A stretch of DNA of 64,000 bases from Paenibacillus faecalis (GTDB lineage Bacteria; Bacillota; Bacilli; Paenibacillales; Paenibacillaceae). Positions 17,876 to 26,518 of this stretch are shown in pieces. The stretch's first letter is position 1. Each line of letters begins with the position of its first letter. The DNA lies in contig NZ_LT985747.1 of the NCBI RefSeq assembly GCF_900289175.1, positions 1,290,350 to 1,354,349 on the forward strand, written 5' to 3'. The translations under genes and the position numbers were made by a program. The notes beneath the pieces are model-generated. The model saw only the letters and a list, made by a program, of their open reading frames with translations. It made no database searches and was not told where the DNA came from.

Positions 17876-19027
17876 TTAAAACACCTGCTCTTTAATATGG
17901 GTTTCATAGAACCGGGGAGGATTGAACCAATCCCCGCTTTGTGCCCATGTCGGATCAAGCGGTATCCATTGCTGCTGCTCGCTTAAATATACCTCATTCC
18001 ATGCGTGAGGTCCGTATCCACCTTGGCCGTTGTATCCTCGGCCTGTAACCACTCTGACCTCCAACCCTTGAGAACGGGCCATCATTGCATATAGACGAGC
18101 GTAGTCAATGCATACACCCGAGCGGGTACTATAGGTATCTTGCGGAGTTTGCTCACGCCAAATCCGCTCTTCCTCATAAGCCTTTACTTTGTCATAATCA
18201 TAGGAAACACGCGTACCTACCCAATCATAAAGCTTACGGGCTTTTTCTTCATCGGTTGTGGCTCCTTTTACAACATGGGCGGCCGTTTGCTCAATGTTAT
18301 CAGGAATCGCATGGTCAATGACCTCATACTTCTGCTGCATAATGCCGTTTAGTTCTTCCTGAACCGATTCTGTAAACACAGGGAGCTTGTCTCGGACAAG
18401 TGAGCCCGACAAAGGTTCCATAACCGCCTGCGCACCTTGCTGGTAAACAGGTGACGATTCCACATACTTGCTGAATGAATGATTCGGACTAAGGCTTACC
18501 CATATAAATAAAATTGCAATGACAACAATGCTGCGAGCTGCCCCCATAACGATACCGATGCCTGCTCCTGCCATACGGCTGGCAAACGTTGCTGGTTTCT
18601 CCTTCTTCAGATCGAATAGTCCCAAACGGCTGCCGATGGTCAGTGATACCAGCAAACGAAGTATAAAAATGATCAAACAATAGCTGATCATGAAAAGAAC
18701 CGCAAATCTCAACAATGCAAAATCGGCCATCGATTTCACAAAAGTATAATACATTTGCTCCCACATTTTAAGCTCCCGATCAGGAATCTGGTTCCCTAGA
18801 GAATCAAGCCATGCAGAGGCTTGAGGTGAAAGCCAAAGTGTAAGTGGAACCGAAATGCCAATACCGATTATACGAAGAAGGGCATCCCCAAGAAAAAAGG
18901 CGAGCTTCCCTGCCGAACGGGAAGCTCCCCGACTCCAACCCTGTATTAAAGAAAAGGCTACAATCAACAGCAGGAGAATCGTAATGGCATTACCTTCTCT
19001 TAAACTGTCAATCCATGCAGATAGCAT
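17876..19027 (-). CDS. CvpA-like membrane domain fused to transglutaminase-like domain
   Basis: 383 aa. The first about 180 residues hold four to five membrane segments with a CvpA/colicin-V-production-like pattern (SLIQGWSRGASRSAGKLAFF). The extracellular C-terminal part is a transglutaminase-like cysteine protease fold with Cys306 (TRSGVCIDYA), His341 (PHAWNEVYL) and Asp358 (PLDPTW) as the triad. Start ATG 19027 follows GGAGGGG. Such proteins may cross-link or cleave cell-surface proteins; the substrate is unknown. Probably co-transcribed with the 144-aa gene 36 bp upstream. Confidence 0.82.
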   Translation of the reverse strand: MLSAWIDSLREGNAITILLLLIVAFSLIQGWSRGASRSAGKLAFFLGDALLRIIGIGISVPLTLWLSPQASAWLDSLGNQIPDRELKMWEQMYYTFVKSMADFALLRFAVLFMISYCLIIFILRLLVSLTIGSRLGLFDLKKEKPATFASRMAGAGIGIVMGAARSIVVIAILFIWVSLSPNHSFSKYVESSPVYQQGAQAVMEPLSGSLVRDKLPVFTESVQEELNGIMQQKYEVIDHAIPDNIEQTAAHVVKGATTDEEKARKLYDWVGTRVSYDYDKVKAYEEERIWREQTPQDTYSTRSGVCIDYARLYAMMARSQGLEVRVVTGRGYNGQGGYGPHAWNEVYLSEQQQWIPLDPTWAQSGDWFNPPRFYETHIKEQVF

Positions 19028-19063
19028 AGGAACCCCTCCTTCCTGTCTGTCAATCTAGCTGCT

Positions 19064-19498
19064 TTAATTCTGTTTCGCCTGTTCAATATATTTTTGAATT
19101 GTCTCATTAATATCCCATTTTCCTACAGGTACTCCCCGGAACTTCACTTCCACTTCCTTGGACCCGCTGCTTCCCTTCAGCTCCAGGTTCGGTGACTTCA
19201 CCGTAAATGTCCCGTCCCCATTAGATGTATATTGTGCGTCTTTAACTTCCTTCATCATCATATTCATAGCTTCTGTCTTGACGGTATCAACCGTTTCGTT
19301 CTTTACCGTAGTTACCACTTCACCAATCTGATCCAGTGATATTCCACTGTATATAAGCAGTCCCCCGATTATTAAAACAACCAGTGCCCATTTGATGACT
19401 GTTTTGACCAAATTGATCACAATGATTAGCACGATCAAGGCAATAACAATCACAAGCCAATTTTGTTTCAAAAATTCCAGCCATACTTGTGCATCCAT
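19064..19498 (-). CDS. Conserved membrane-anchored protein of unknown function
   Basis: 144 aa: two closely spaced membrane segments (about residues 12-52), then a polar region with a beta-rich tail (DGTFTVKSPNLELKGSSGSKEVEVKF) ending near residue 130. I do not recognise the family. It lies 36 bp upstream of the CvpA/transglutaminase gene on the same strand and may assist it at the membrane. Confidence 0.7.
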   Translation of the reverse strand: MDAQVWLEFLKQNWLVIVIALIVLIIVINLVKTVIKWALVVLIIGGLLIYSGISLDQIGEVVTTVKNETVDTVKTEAMNMMMKEVKDAQYTSNGDGTFTVKSPNLELKGSSGSKEVEVKFRGVPVGKWDINETIQKYIEQAKQN

Positions 19499-19676
19499 GT
19501 GATTTCACTCCCATCACTTCACTTGGATCGGTACCCAGTTTACCGTCCTTATCGATTATACATGATTCCCCACCTCGGTGTCAGTAAAACCCCGGTTGTA
19601 CAAATTAAGGTATAAGCTTGGCAAGTTCAACGTACAAGTAGAACATAACCTGTCTAATAAGGGTAGGAGGTGCTTT

Positions 19677-20828
19677 ATGAAAACAGCAACCTGGTTATAT
19701 ATGTTTTTGTTTTTGGCATTTTTTGATCTTCATGCCCAATATCCTGTCCTTACACCGTTTGCGATTTCACTCGGTGCCGCCCCAACCTTCATCGGGTGGA
19801 TGATGGGGATCTATGCGTTAACACATCTGCCGGGTAACCTGATCGCCGGCGGACTGATCGACAAACACGGAAGCCGGAGATACATCATCTTCAGCCTGAC
19901 GGCTGCCGGCATCATTCTGCTGCTTCAAGCTCATGTACAAATGCCTTGGCAATTGCTTGTGCTACGCTCCATCAGCGGGTTTGTTCTCGCCTTTCTGTCA
20001 CCAGCATGTCTTGCTCTGCTCGCATCTCTGTCCCAAGATAAGGTCATTCAAGGTAAATATATGTCCGGGCATGGCGTTGTTCATACATTGGCTTCCGTGT
20101 TGTCGCCAGCGGCAGGCGCTTTTATTGTGGCAAAAACAGGGTTCTCAGGTACATTTCAAAGTTTGGGCTGGCTGCTGATCTTTACGGGGCTCATGGCTTA
20201 TCTTACCTTGCCTAAATCTTCAGCACTGACCAATCCAGACCGCGCCAAAACAACGAAAATTGAAACGAGTGGAGCACTCCCCTTCAGCCTTCGCCTGTAT
20301 TTAATTCCTTTCGCTATTGCCTGCTCTCAGGGCATTCTGTTTTTTGAGATTCCGCTGCGTGCAAACGGCCAGGCAAGCATTATGTCAACCGGCCTTCTTT
20401 TTTCTGCGGTCAGTTTAGGCGCTTTGGTCACTTTAAGCATGCTATTCCTGAACCATTACAGTCCAGGCAAACGAGTTGCCATCGGCATTCTCGGATTCGC
20501 CCTATGCTTTTATGCTTTGGCAGCGGCGAATCAGCTTCCTATAATCGGTATTTTGTTTATGCTCGGTACAGCAAAGGGACTGCTTTTCCCTGCCCTCTCA
20601 TCCCTATTTATCGAGCTTAGCGGCGGCGGAAGACTGGGGAGAGTGTTCTCCTATCAGTCCATTGCCATGTCTATCGGTTCATTTGTTGGGCCTATAGCAT
20701 CGGGAATGATTAGAGATTCGATCTCCCCGTATTTTATCGCCTTTATCATGTTGATGATCGTTCTGCTTCTTCTCCCTTACCAGAGGAAAACATCTTCTAT
20801 CGACATACCGACCGGTGCGAACACTTAG
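19677..20828 (+). CDS. MFS transporter
   Basis: 383 aa with twelve predicted membrane segments. The loop after segment 2 reads GGLIDKHGSRR, the MFS signature GxxxDrxGrr. Start ATG 19677 follows GGAGGTG at 5 bp; the frame extends to a TTG at 19578 without signal. Substrate cannot be predicted; the short form without long loops resembles drug or sugar-efflux antiporters. Confidence 0.85.
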   Translation: MKTATWLYMFLFLAFFDLHAQYPVLTPFAISLGAAPTFIGWMMGIYALTHLPGNLIAGGLIDKHGSRRYIIFSLTAAGIILLLQAHVQMPWQLLVLRSISGFVLAFLSPACLALLASLSQDKVIQGKYMSGHGVVHTLASVLSPAAGAFIVAKTGFSGTFQSLGWLLIFTGLMAYLTLPKSSALTNPDRAKTTKIETSGALPFSLRLYLIPFAIACSQGILFFEIPLRANGQASIMSTGLLFSAVSLGALVTLSMLFLNHYSPGKRVAIGILGFALCFYALAAANQLPIIGILFMLGTAKGLLFPALSSLFIELSGGGRLGRVFSYQSIAMSIGSFVGPIASGMIRDSISPYFIAFIMLMIVLLLLPYQRKTSSIDIPTGANT

Positions 20829-20973
20829 CACAAACCAAATGTCGTATGAATCATATCAGCAAATAACTAGCCCAAAAACACCAAGTTAGGCCAACACACA
20901 ATCCATATGGGTTTTTACACATAATATACAGTGTGGCAAATGACCACTGAGATTAATTGAGGGGTGAAGATAA

Positions 20974-21075
20974 ATGAGTCACGTTCATAAGCATTGTTAT
21001 TATCCTGGAGCTTCTATAGGCATTATTTTAGTCCTCTTCATTTTGCTGGTAATTATACTCAGCTGCTTCTATTAA
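20974..21075 (+). CDS. YjcZ family sporulation-associated small membrane protein
   Basis: 33 aa: a short His/Tyr-rich head (MSHVHKHCYYPG) and one hydrophobic helix ending in SCFY. This size and composition match the YjcZ family, small proteins of Bacillales linked to sporulation. AGGGGTGAAG precedes the ATG. A CATAATATA element at 20920-20928 resembles a SigE/SigK -10 but no well-spaced -35 was found. A strong terminator follows at 21145. Confidence 0.75.
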   Translation: MSHVHKHCYYPGASIGIILVLFILLVIILSCFY

Positions 21076-21144
21076 GGTATATCACGAAAGTGAATTTGTC
21101 CTTACCTAAATCATCTGATTGTATATTAGGATATTCCAAATGAT

Positions 21145-21195
21145 AAATCAGGCCATTTTTCGAGAATTTCAAGTCTTGGGTGGCCTGATTTTTTT
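21145..21195 (+). terminator. Terminator after the YjcZ gene
   Basis: AAATCAGGCCA pairs with TGGCCTGATTT across a 25-nt loop, followed by a T tract. Confidence 0.85.
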
Positions 21196-21327
21196 AGAGT
21201 TCTTTCTTTTGCATAAGCATATTGGACAAGCTACACTATACATAACGGATGTAAAGACTAATTCGAAGGGCAACATTTCCCGGGGAATTTCGGGTGGGTA
21301 TATCGCAATATGACAGAGGTGAATGAC

Positions 21328-21687
21328 ATGTCGATTTTTATGATCGTAGAGGGAAAAAATGATCGCAGAAAATTGCGCCGATTGCTGACTTCCGACATTA
21401 CAATTCTTTGCACATTCGGGACATTGAATAGTGTCAAACTAGAATCTCTATACAAGCAAGTCCAAAATCAAGAAGTGTATCTGTTTATGGATAATGACAG
21501 CTCGGGTAAAAAAATTCGCGGCGTCCTGAGAGATGTGTTCCCCGATGCCATCCACATATACACACGTCGAGGTTATGCCGGAGTTGAGGGAACGCCTGAC
21601 GAATATCTCATCGCCCAGTTAGAAAAAGCCGGGCTGGAGGAATTTATACTTTATCCCCCTCCGGTCTCCAATTTCGAGATACAATGA
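21328..21687 (+). CDS. Small Toprim-domain protein (YusF-like)
   Basis: 119 aa formed almost wholly by a Toprim domain: FMIVEGKNDRRKL carries the conserved Glu, and YLFMDNDSSGKKI the DxD metal site. Such stand-alone Toprim proteins include RNase M5 (5S rRNA maturation) and Bacillus YusF (unknown function); the length and end (VEGTPDEYLIAQL) fit YusF better. Start ATG 21328 follows AGAGGTG; an in-frame ATG at 21310 lies upstream of that site. Probably metal-dependent nucleic-acid activity. Confidence 0.72.
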   Translation: MSIFMIVEGKNDRRKLRRLLTSDITILCTFGTLNSVKLESLYKQVQNQEVYLFMDNDSSGKKIRGVLRDVFPDAIHIYTRRGYAGVEGTPDEYLIAQLEKAGLEEFILYPPPVSNFEIQ

Positions 21688-21703
21688 ACTTCCGTGAGAA
21701 TCA

Positions 21704-21746
21704 AAAAAGCGCTTGAATTATTCTGTGGAATAGTTCAAGCGCTTCT
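21704..21746. terminator. Bidirectional terminator between toprim gene and sco
   Basis: AAGCGCTTGAA pairs with TTCAAGCGCTT across TTATTCTGTGGAATAG; A and T tracts flank it. Serves the two convergent genes. Confidence 0.88.
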
Positions 21747-21760
21747 TCACTTTATGTTCC

Positions 21761-22378
21761 CTACTCTTTAACCAATGCTTTAACATCTTTCACAACTTCC
21801 TCAATCTGCACGCTGTTAGGGTCAATGGCGTTGTACATCTTACGAATGTTATTGTCACGGTCAACCAATGCGATCTTGTTTCCGTGTGTATAGTTGCTTG
21901 AATCATCGCCATATAACTGGACTCCAAAAGAATCATTCATCAGCACACGTGTTTCTTCTTGATCGCCGCGGAGAAAATACCAACCGCTGTAGTCTGCAAA
22001 AAACTTATCGCCAAATTCTTTGATTTTTTCTTTTGTATCCGTTTCCGGATCAAAAGAAATGGAGACAATTGTAGCATCTTTGCCAAAGGTTCCATCCTTC
22101 TTTAGTTCGTTCTGGATCTGGGACAGTACAAAAGTCGTTAAAGGACAAACATCTTGACAGCTGGTGAAGTAAAAATACATCAGGCGAACTTTTCCCTTCG
22201 TATCGTCCCTGGATATCGTTTTACCATCCACGTTCTCCATCGTGAAGTCCCCAACCTGCCCTACGACAGGATATTTGCTTTTACCGATTCCGAGTGCATT
22301 GTAAACCAGAATTACCGCAGCAAGCAGGCAGGCTGCGAAAAGCAGCCAATGCCACTTATAACGTTTGAAAGATGCCAT
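21761..22378 (-). CDS. SCO1/SenC family copper-binding protein
   Basis: 205 aa with an N-terminal membrane anchor (about residues 9-29) and an extracytoplasmic thioredoxin fold. FYFTSCQDVCPLT contains the CxxxC copper ligands and NYTHGNKIALVD the conserved His. It inserts or reduces the CuA centre of cytochrome c oxidase. The start is taken at ATG 22378; a frame opening at 22399 is possible. Same strand and 54 bp downstream of ctaB, so the two are probably one operon for oxidase assembly. Confidence 0.92.
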   Translation of the reverse strand: MASFKRYKWHWLLFAACLLAAVILVYNALGIGKSKYPVVGQVGDFTMENVDGKTISRDDTKGKVRLMYFYFTSCQDVCPLTTFVLSQIQNELKKDGTFGKDATIVSISFDPETDTKEKIKEFGDKFFADYSGWYFLRGDQEETRVLMNDSFGVQLYGDDSSNYTHGNKIALVDRDNNIRKMYNAIDPNSVQIEEVVKDVKALVKE

Positions 22379-22432
22379 TAACCCCCGTTCTCCCTTCATC
22401 CATTCAAGTTTGTATTTATGGAAAACACACTC

Positions 22433-23377
22433 TTAGGAAAGCGTGTTAAGAACGAGTACAATCATACTGACCATCAGATAGTTAATAGAGAATAAAAACA
22501 CCTTCTTTGACCAAGCCTCATCATCCTTCGCACGAAGACCTTTGAAGGCAAGGTAGAGCCAAGACAAAGATAGCAGCAGTGAAACAACAAGAAAGAATTT
22601 TCCGGCATATCCGTAGGCATACATCAAAATCGGTAGCGGTACCAACAGTGCAATATATGGAATCATTTGAAATTTGGTCCGCTTAACCCCCTTCACTACT
22701 GGAAGCAGCTGAAATCCGGCAACGCGATATTCTTCAACACGGCGAATTCCGAGTGCCCAGAAATGAGGAGGTTGCCATAAAAACAACAATGCAAACAATA
22801 AAAATGCTCCCATGTCAACAGTCTGTGTGACAGCCACATAACCGATAACCGGCGGCATAGCGCCTGAAATCGCACCGACCGATGTACTCCAGGTAGAGGT
22901 GCGTTTAAGCCAAATGGTATATGCAACTACATATACAAACATGCCTACAATTCCAAAAATACCGGCAAGCACACCGGAAAACAGAAATAGAACCGACAAA
23001 CCGGCAACTCCCAAAATAATGGCATACCATAGTACCACCTTTGGGGTCAGACGTCCGGTTGGCAATGAGCGGTTACGCGTGCGTTCCATCTTTACATCCA
23101 AATCACGGTCGAAATAATTGTTAAAGACACAAGACGAAGCCATTACCAGCATGGTTCCAAGAAGTGTCATAATCATAAGGCCAAAATCTATTTCCCAACG
23201 GGATGCCATCCAAAATCCGGCAAATGCCGCTATTAAATTCGAACGAATAATTCCCGGTTTTGTAACAGCTATAAAATCTTTCCATGTTCCCGCTTTTTCA
23301 GGGGGCTTAGGTCTTGCGGAAGCCAGTGCAGCGGAATCAGAAGGAGCATTATAACTCATGTGATTTTCCACGTTCAA
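22433..23377 (-). CDS. ctaB: Protoheme IX farnesyltransferase CtaB (heme O synthase)
   Basis: 314 aa, UbiA superfamily with about nine membrane segments. The prenyl-diphosphate-binding motif NNYFDRDLDVKMERTRNR and the second Asp-rich region are present. It adds a farnesyl group to heme b to give heme O, the substrate of CtaA. Start TTG 23377 sits 5 bp after AGGAGG; an ATG seven codons in lacks a site. Confidence 0.95.
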   Translation of the reverse strand: MNVENHMSYNAPSDSAALASARPKPPEKAGTWKDFIAVTKPGIIRSNLIAAFAGFWMASRWEIDFGLMIMTLLGTMLVMASSCVFNNYFDRDLDVKMERTRNRSLPTGRLTPKVVLWYAIILGVAGLSVLFLFSGVLAGIFGIVGMFVYVVAYTIWLKRTSTWSTSVGAISGAMPPVIGYVAVTQTVDMGAFLLFALLFLWQPPHFWALGIRRVEEYRVAGFQLLPVVKGVKRTKFQMIPYIALLVPLPILMYAYGYAGKFFLVVSLLLSLSWLYLAFKGLRAKDDEAWSKKVFLFSINYLMVSMIVLVLNTLS

Positions 23378-23434
23378 ACATTCCTCCTTATTTCAATCAT
23401 TAAATGGAGGAAGACTGCCTCCGCTATAAAGTTT

Positions 23435-23464
23435 ATCATACCATTTCGAAAAAGTATTTAACAA
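23435..23464 (-). promoter_or_regulatory. Sigma-A promoter of ctaB-sco
   Basis: Minus strand TTGTTA, 18 bp, TATGAT; about 55 bp upstream of the ctaB start. The rest of the 310-bp gap between ctaB and the SASP gene is AT-rich leader plus the SASP terminator. Confidence 0.65.
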
Positions 23465-23636
23465 TCCTTCGATTTTTGTGCCATCTATATGACAATTCGG
23501 TGAAATTAGCTGTCATTTTTTCGCCTTGACGTTATGCCTTCCATTAAGGCACAATTTGTTTAAGCGGCTTTTGTAAACAGCGTAGTAATTTACATTATTA
23601 TATGTATTTCTAAATGTATTTCTAATTTTTTCATAT

Positions 23637-23668
23637 TGAAAAAGCCCGAAGCATCTGCTTCAGGCTTG
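23637..23668 (-). terminator. Terminator after the minus-strand SASP gene
   Basis: Minus strand AGCCTGAAGC pairs with GCTTCGGGCT around AGAT and is followed by five T. Confidence 0.85.
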
Positions 23669-23688
23669 AATGGCGTACTATAAAATGT

Positions 23689-23910
23689 TTAAGAGTTAGG
23701 TCCGTAAAGGGACTGTTCTGCGATCTGTACAAGACGCTTTGTAATATATCCACCTAACGATCCATTTTCACGGGAGGTATAATGTCCCATGTAACCATCC
23801 TGAGGAATCGTAATACCCAGCTCCTGAGCTGCTTCCATTTTAAGCTGCTGCAGTGCTGCGTTTGCTTGTGGTACAACCAGATTATTACTACGGGAACCTC
23901 TTTGTGCCAT
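23689..23910 (-). CDS. Alpha/beta-type small acid-soluble spore protein (copy 1)
   Basis: 73 aa. NNLVVPQANAALQQLKMEAAQELGI and GYITKRLVQIAEQ are the two conserved blocks that coat and bend spore DNA; the block near ELGI is where the germination protease GPR cuts. Start ATG 23910 aligns with that of copy 2; the GTG at 23931 is upstream of the GGGAG site. Transcribed in the forespore from a SigG-type promoter at 23972-24000. Confidence 0.93.
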   Translation of the reverse strand: MAQRGSRSNNLVVPQANAALQQLKMEAAQELGITIPQDGYMGHYTSRENGSLGGYITKRLVQIAEQSLYGPNS

Positions 23911-23971
23911 GTTATTCTGATCTCCCTTCACTGAATAAATATAACTGTGTTCCAGTGCAAGCTTGCAAGCT

Positions 23972-24000
23972 TATTATGTCTTTTTCTCGCAACCTTATAC
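23972..24000 (-). promoter_or_regulatory. Predicted SigG promoter of SASP copy 1
   Basis: Minus strand GTATA, 17 bp, CATAATA, matching the SigG consensus GnATR-N17/18-CATnnTA, about 60 bp before the SASP start. Confidence 0.65.
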
Positions 24001-24038
24001 CGATTGATTAAATTAAAAAATTGGGAGGTGATTTAGGC

Positions 24039-24206
24039 ATGAGCAAAGGCTTGTCCCTTTGGTTTGCGGTATCTTCCATCATTCTGATGACGGCAGCAAC
24101 CATAAGCATTAGTCATAACGTTCTCGTAGCTATAGGTCTCGGTCTACTTACCATTTTAAATATAGGCTGGGGTTTTATAATTAAAGCAAAACGCAGACGT
24201 TCTTAA
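24039..24206 (+). CDS. Small two-helix membrane protein
   Basis: 55 aa: two hydrophobic helices (about residues 5-23 and 28-46) and a basic tail KAKRRRS facing the cytoplasm by the positive-inside rule. Start ATG 24039 follows GGGAGGTG at 10 bp. Possibly a DUF5325/YlaF-like protein, recalled and not verified; function unknown. Confidence 0.65.
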   Translation: MSKGLSLWFAVSSIILMTAATISISHNVLVAIGLGLLTILNIGWGFIIKAKRRRS

Positions 24207-24322
24207 TTTTGTCATTACGGCATACCATGAATCTTCCCAAGTATTTTTTACGTCACCCCATAAAATCTGTTATGATGAGATTAATCATCTACTATTGATT
24301 ACTGTGGTAAAGGGGCATCGAT

Positions 24323-25297
24323 ATGAATCAAGTGACCAAAGGAAAATGGAATGGTTACGACACCTACACCTTAAAAACAGACCGGCTGGAAGTGACTCTC
24401 CTTCCCCGTCTCGGTAACAACGTCATTGAAATTAAGGATTTGCAAGAACAGCGCCATGTACTCCGGAGGCCTGATGAAAGTGAACTGGCATTTTATTTAC
24501 AAAAGCCTTACCACTTCGGCATGCCGATGCTAATTCCACCTGGACGAATTGAGAAAGGCCGTTTTGAGTACGAAGGCAGCCATTATCAATTTGAGCAAAA
24601 TACAGCCAATGACAACCATATTCATGGATTGCACCGTACTCAAGCTTGGTGTGTCAGTGATATTGAAGAGGATGAAGAAGGATGCGCAGTCGCAACGGAA
24701 TTTTTGACGGCCAACGATCCACGCTGGATCTCACAAATGCCGCAGCCGCTCAAACTACAAATGAGTTTCCGTCTTCAAGGCTCTGAACTGCACAAACGTT
24801 TTATTGTAACAAATCAAGGTACCGCACCGGTTCCTTTTGGTATGGGATACCACACCTGGTTTCTGTTGGATGGACGACCTGACGAGTGGACTTTAAAGCT
24901 TCCAGTGGAAGGGATTTACGTCTTGAATGAAGAGCTGCTTCCTACAGGGGAACGAGCTCCGCTCGGTGAACTGAACTCCCTGAATACAGGATATAACTTG
25001 AAAGACAGTAATTTTGACACCATCTTTAGTATCCCTGAAGGCGAGCCTGCAGAAGCCATTCTTTCCCGAAGTGACGGATATGAAATCCATTATTCTGCCG
25101 ATCGCTCCTATTTTAAACATTGGGTTTTGTACACCAAGGGAATTGCGGATGAGTTTCTCTGTATTGAACCTTATACCTGGCTACCCAATGCACCGAATCT
25201 CAATTTACCGAAGGAAACGACCGGTCTTATCCATCTGGAACCAGACCAAACGGTTGAACTTTACACTAAGTTGCAAATACATTATCCAAATATTTAA
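24323..25297 (+). CDS. Aldose 1-epimerase family protein
   Basis: 324 aa of the galactose mutarotase-like beta-sandwich fold: LLPRLGNNVIEI near the start, NDNHIHGLHRTQAW with the catalytic-type His, GMGYHTWFLLDG with the second His and CIEPYTWLPNAPNL with the C-terminal Glu region. It interconverts alpha and beta anomers of a sugar or sugar phosphate. Start ATG 24323 follows AAAGGGG. A single-gene unit with its own terminator. Confidence 0.88.
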   Translation: MNQVTKGKWNGYDTYTLKTDRLEVTLLPRLGNNVIEIKDLQEQRHVLRRPDESELAFYLQKPYHFGMPMLIPPGRIEKGRFEYEGSHYQFEQNTANDNHIHGLHRTQAWCVSDIEEDEEGCAVATEFLTANDPRWISQMPQPLKLQMSFRLQGSELHKRFIVTNQGTAPVPFGMGYHTWFLLDGRPDEWTLKLPVEGIYVLNEELLPTGERAPLGELNSLNTGYNLKDSNFDTIFSIPEGEPAEAILSRSDGYEIHYSADRSYFKHWVLYTKGIADEFLCIEPYTWLPNAPNLNLPKETTGLIHLEPDQTVELYTKLQIHYPNI

Positions 25298-25321
25298 AGA
25301 TAGAATTTTATCATTGGAAAG

Positions 25322-25353
25322 AAGCTCTGATTTATATTCAGGGCTCTTTTTTT
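25322..25353 (+). terminator. Terminator after the epimerase gene
   Basis: AGCTCTGA pairs with TCAGGGCT across TTTATAT, followed by a run of T. Confidence 0.8.
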
Positions 25354-25390
25354 GTCCTAATATTACCAGGAATGATGTTGGCACGTACAC

Positions 25391-25420
25391 GCATGAGAAT
25401 CTCTCCTTTCAACCATAATA
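25391..25420 (+). promoter_or_regulatory. Predicted SigG promoter of SASP copy 2
   Basis: GCATG, 18 bp, CATAATA: a full match to the SigG consensus GnATR-N18-CATnnTA, 31 bp before the start codon. It shares the CATAATA -10 with copy 1. Confidence 0.72.
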
Positions 25421-25451
25421 ACTTCATACAATGCCGAAGGAGGTGACAAAC

Positions 25452-25697
25452 ATGGGTCAAGCAGGACAAGGCGGACAAGGCCGCAGAAACCGTTCTAACA
25501 ACCTGGTCGTTCCTCAAGCGAATGCAGCACTTCAACAAATGAAGTATGAAGCAGCGCAGGAACTGGGCGTTTCTATCCCACAAGACGGTTATATGGGTAA
25601 CTACACTTCCCGCGAGACTGGTTCTTTGGGAGGTTATATCACAAAACGTCTGGTACAAATGGCTGAACAACAATTGTCAGGTCGTTCGAATATGTAG
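25452..25697 (+). CDS. Alpha/beta-type small acid-soluble spore protein (copy 2)
   Basis: 81 aa. Differs from copy 1 mainly by a Gly/Gln-rich head (GQAGQGGQGRRN); the core from SNNLVVPQANAALQQ to GYITKRLVQMAEQ is nearly the same. Binds and protects DNA in the dormant spore and is degraded by GPR at germination. Start ATG 25452 follows AAGGAGGTG. Strong terminator at 25721. Confidence 0.94.
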   Translation: MGQAGQGGQGRRNRSNNLVVPQANAALQQMKYEAAQELGVSIPQDGYMGNYTSRETGSLGGYITKRLVQMAEQQLSGRSNM

Positions 25698-25720
25698 TGA
25701 TTCTGTTCCTCCAAAATAAA

Positions 25721-25758
25721 GAAAGAGGCGATCTTCTCCCCAAAGATCGTCTCTTTCG
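25721..25758 (+). terminator. Terminator after SASP copy 2
   Basis: GAAAGAGGCGATCTT pairs with AAGATCGTCTCTTTC across CTCCCCA; A-rich before it, so it could also serve the convergent gene at 25788. Confidence 0.85.
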
Positions 25759-25787
25759 CTATGTATCCAGTTAAAAATAATATAATA

Positions 25788-26192
25788 TCAAGATTCCAAA
25801 GCAGCTTCTGAAATATTTTTTCGCGGGTAGCGAATCATCAGATTCGCCATATTATAGTTTGATTCAAGGATGGCATCTATGATGATCAAACCTTGTCTCA
25901 CCGTAAAGTCATAGCTAATTTCGCCATGCGTCCAACGACGTTTGTGCTTCAAACTTTCAAGCGCGATCGCTCGAAAAGATTGTTGTTGACTTGGTGTTAG
26001 ACCTTTACCAGCCGGAGCAATAACACCATTTTGACCAGTAAGCGGATTATGACGAATACCAAATTTTCCTATCACATTATTTCGTATTTGCACAAATACA
26101 GTTCCCGACGATAGTCCTGACAACTCTTCCTCCAACTCTCGAAACACTAAATCCAACTGTCTAGCCAGCGATAATTGATCCACTTTAATCAT
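25788..26192 (-). CDS. Conserved hypothetical protein
   Basis: 134 aa, soluble, no signal peptide. The middle reads GTVFVQIRNNVIGKFGIRHNPL, which I recall from conserved Bacillales proteins sometimes loosely labelled O-methyltransferase; no SAM motif is visible, so no function is assigned. Start ATG 26192 follows AAGGGGG at 6 bp, with a good sigma-A promoter upstream. Confidence 0.7.
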   Translation of the reverse strand: MIKVDQLSLARQLDLVFRELEEELSGLSSGTVFVQIRNNVIGKFGIRHNPLTGQNGVIAPAGKGLTPSQQQSFRAIALESLKHKRRWTHGEISYDFTVRQGLIIIDAILESNYNMANLMIRYPRKNISEAALES

Positions 26193-26246
26193 TTCCAACC
26201 CCCTTAACCTTTTTTCGAAAACCCCCAATTTTAGGGCTTATGACTC

Positions 26247-26275
26247 ATTATAGGTCAAATGTTTTAGTTCATCAA
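26247..26275 (-). promoter_or_regulatory. Sigma-A promoter for the 134-aa gene
   Basis: Minus strand TTGATG, 17 bp, TATAAT, about 55 bp before the start. The rest of 26276-26395 is AT-rich with nothing else recognised. Confidence 0.75.
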
Positions 26276-26395
26276 CAATATACAACATAATTAGGTATTA
26301 ATTACTATTTATTTCACAAAGTCCCTAATGGAGCCCGCTATTATACGTCATGATTCTGTTTTATACGACAAAAATAAACACTATTCGCAAGCAAC

Positions 26396-26439
26396 AAAAA
26401 GGCCGAGTCCGGGGTCACTTCAACCCCTAACTCGACCTT
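26396..26439 (-). terminator. Terminator after pepF
   Basis: Minus strand GGTCGAGT...GGGG pairs with CCCC...ACTCGGCC, followed by TTTTT; 80 bp past the pepF stop. Confidence 0.8.
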
Positions 26440-26518
26440 TCTCTAATCTAATAGACGTCCCATTAGGTCATAAAAACTACTTTCAGGACAACCCGTGTTC
26501 CATAATTCAAACCTTCGT

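Noticed and set aside
20897..20928. SigK or SigE promoter for the YjcZ gene
   Set aside because: CATAATATA fits a -10, but no -35 element at the proper distance was found.
25788..26192. O-methyltransferase label for the 134-aa gene
   Set aside because: No SAM-binding motif is visible and the protein is too short for that fold.
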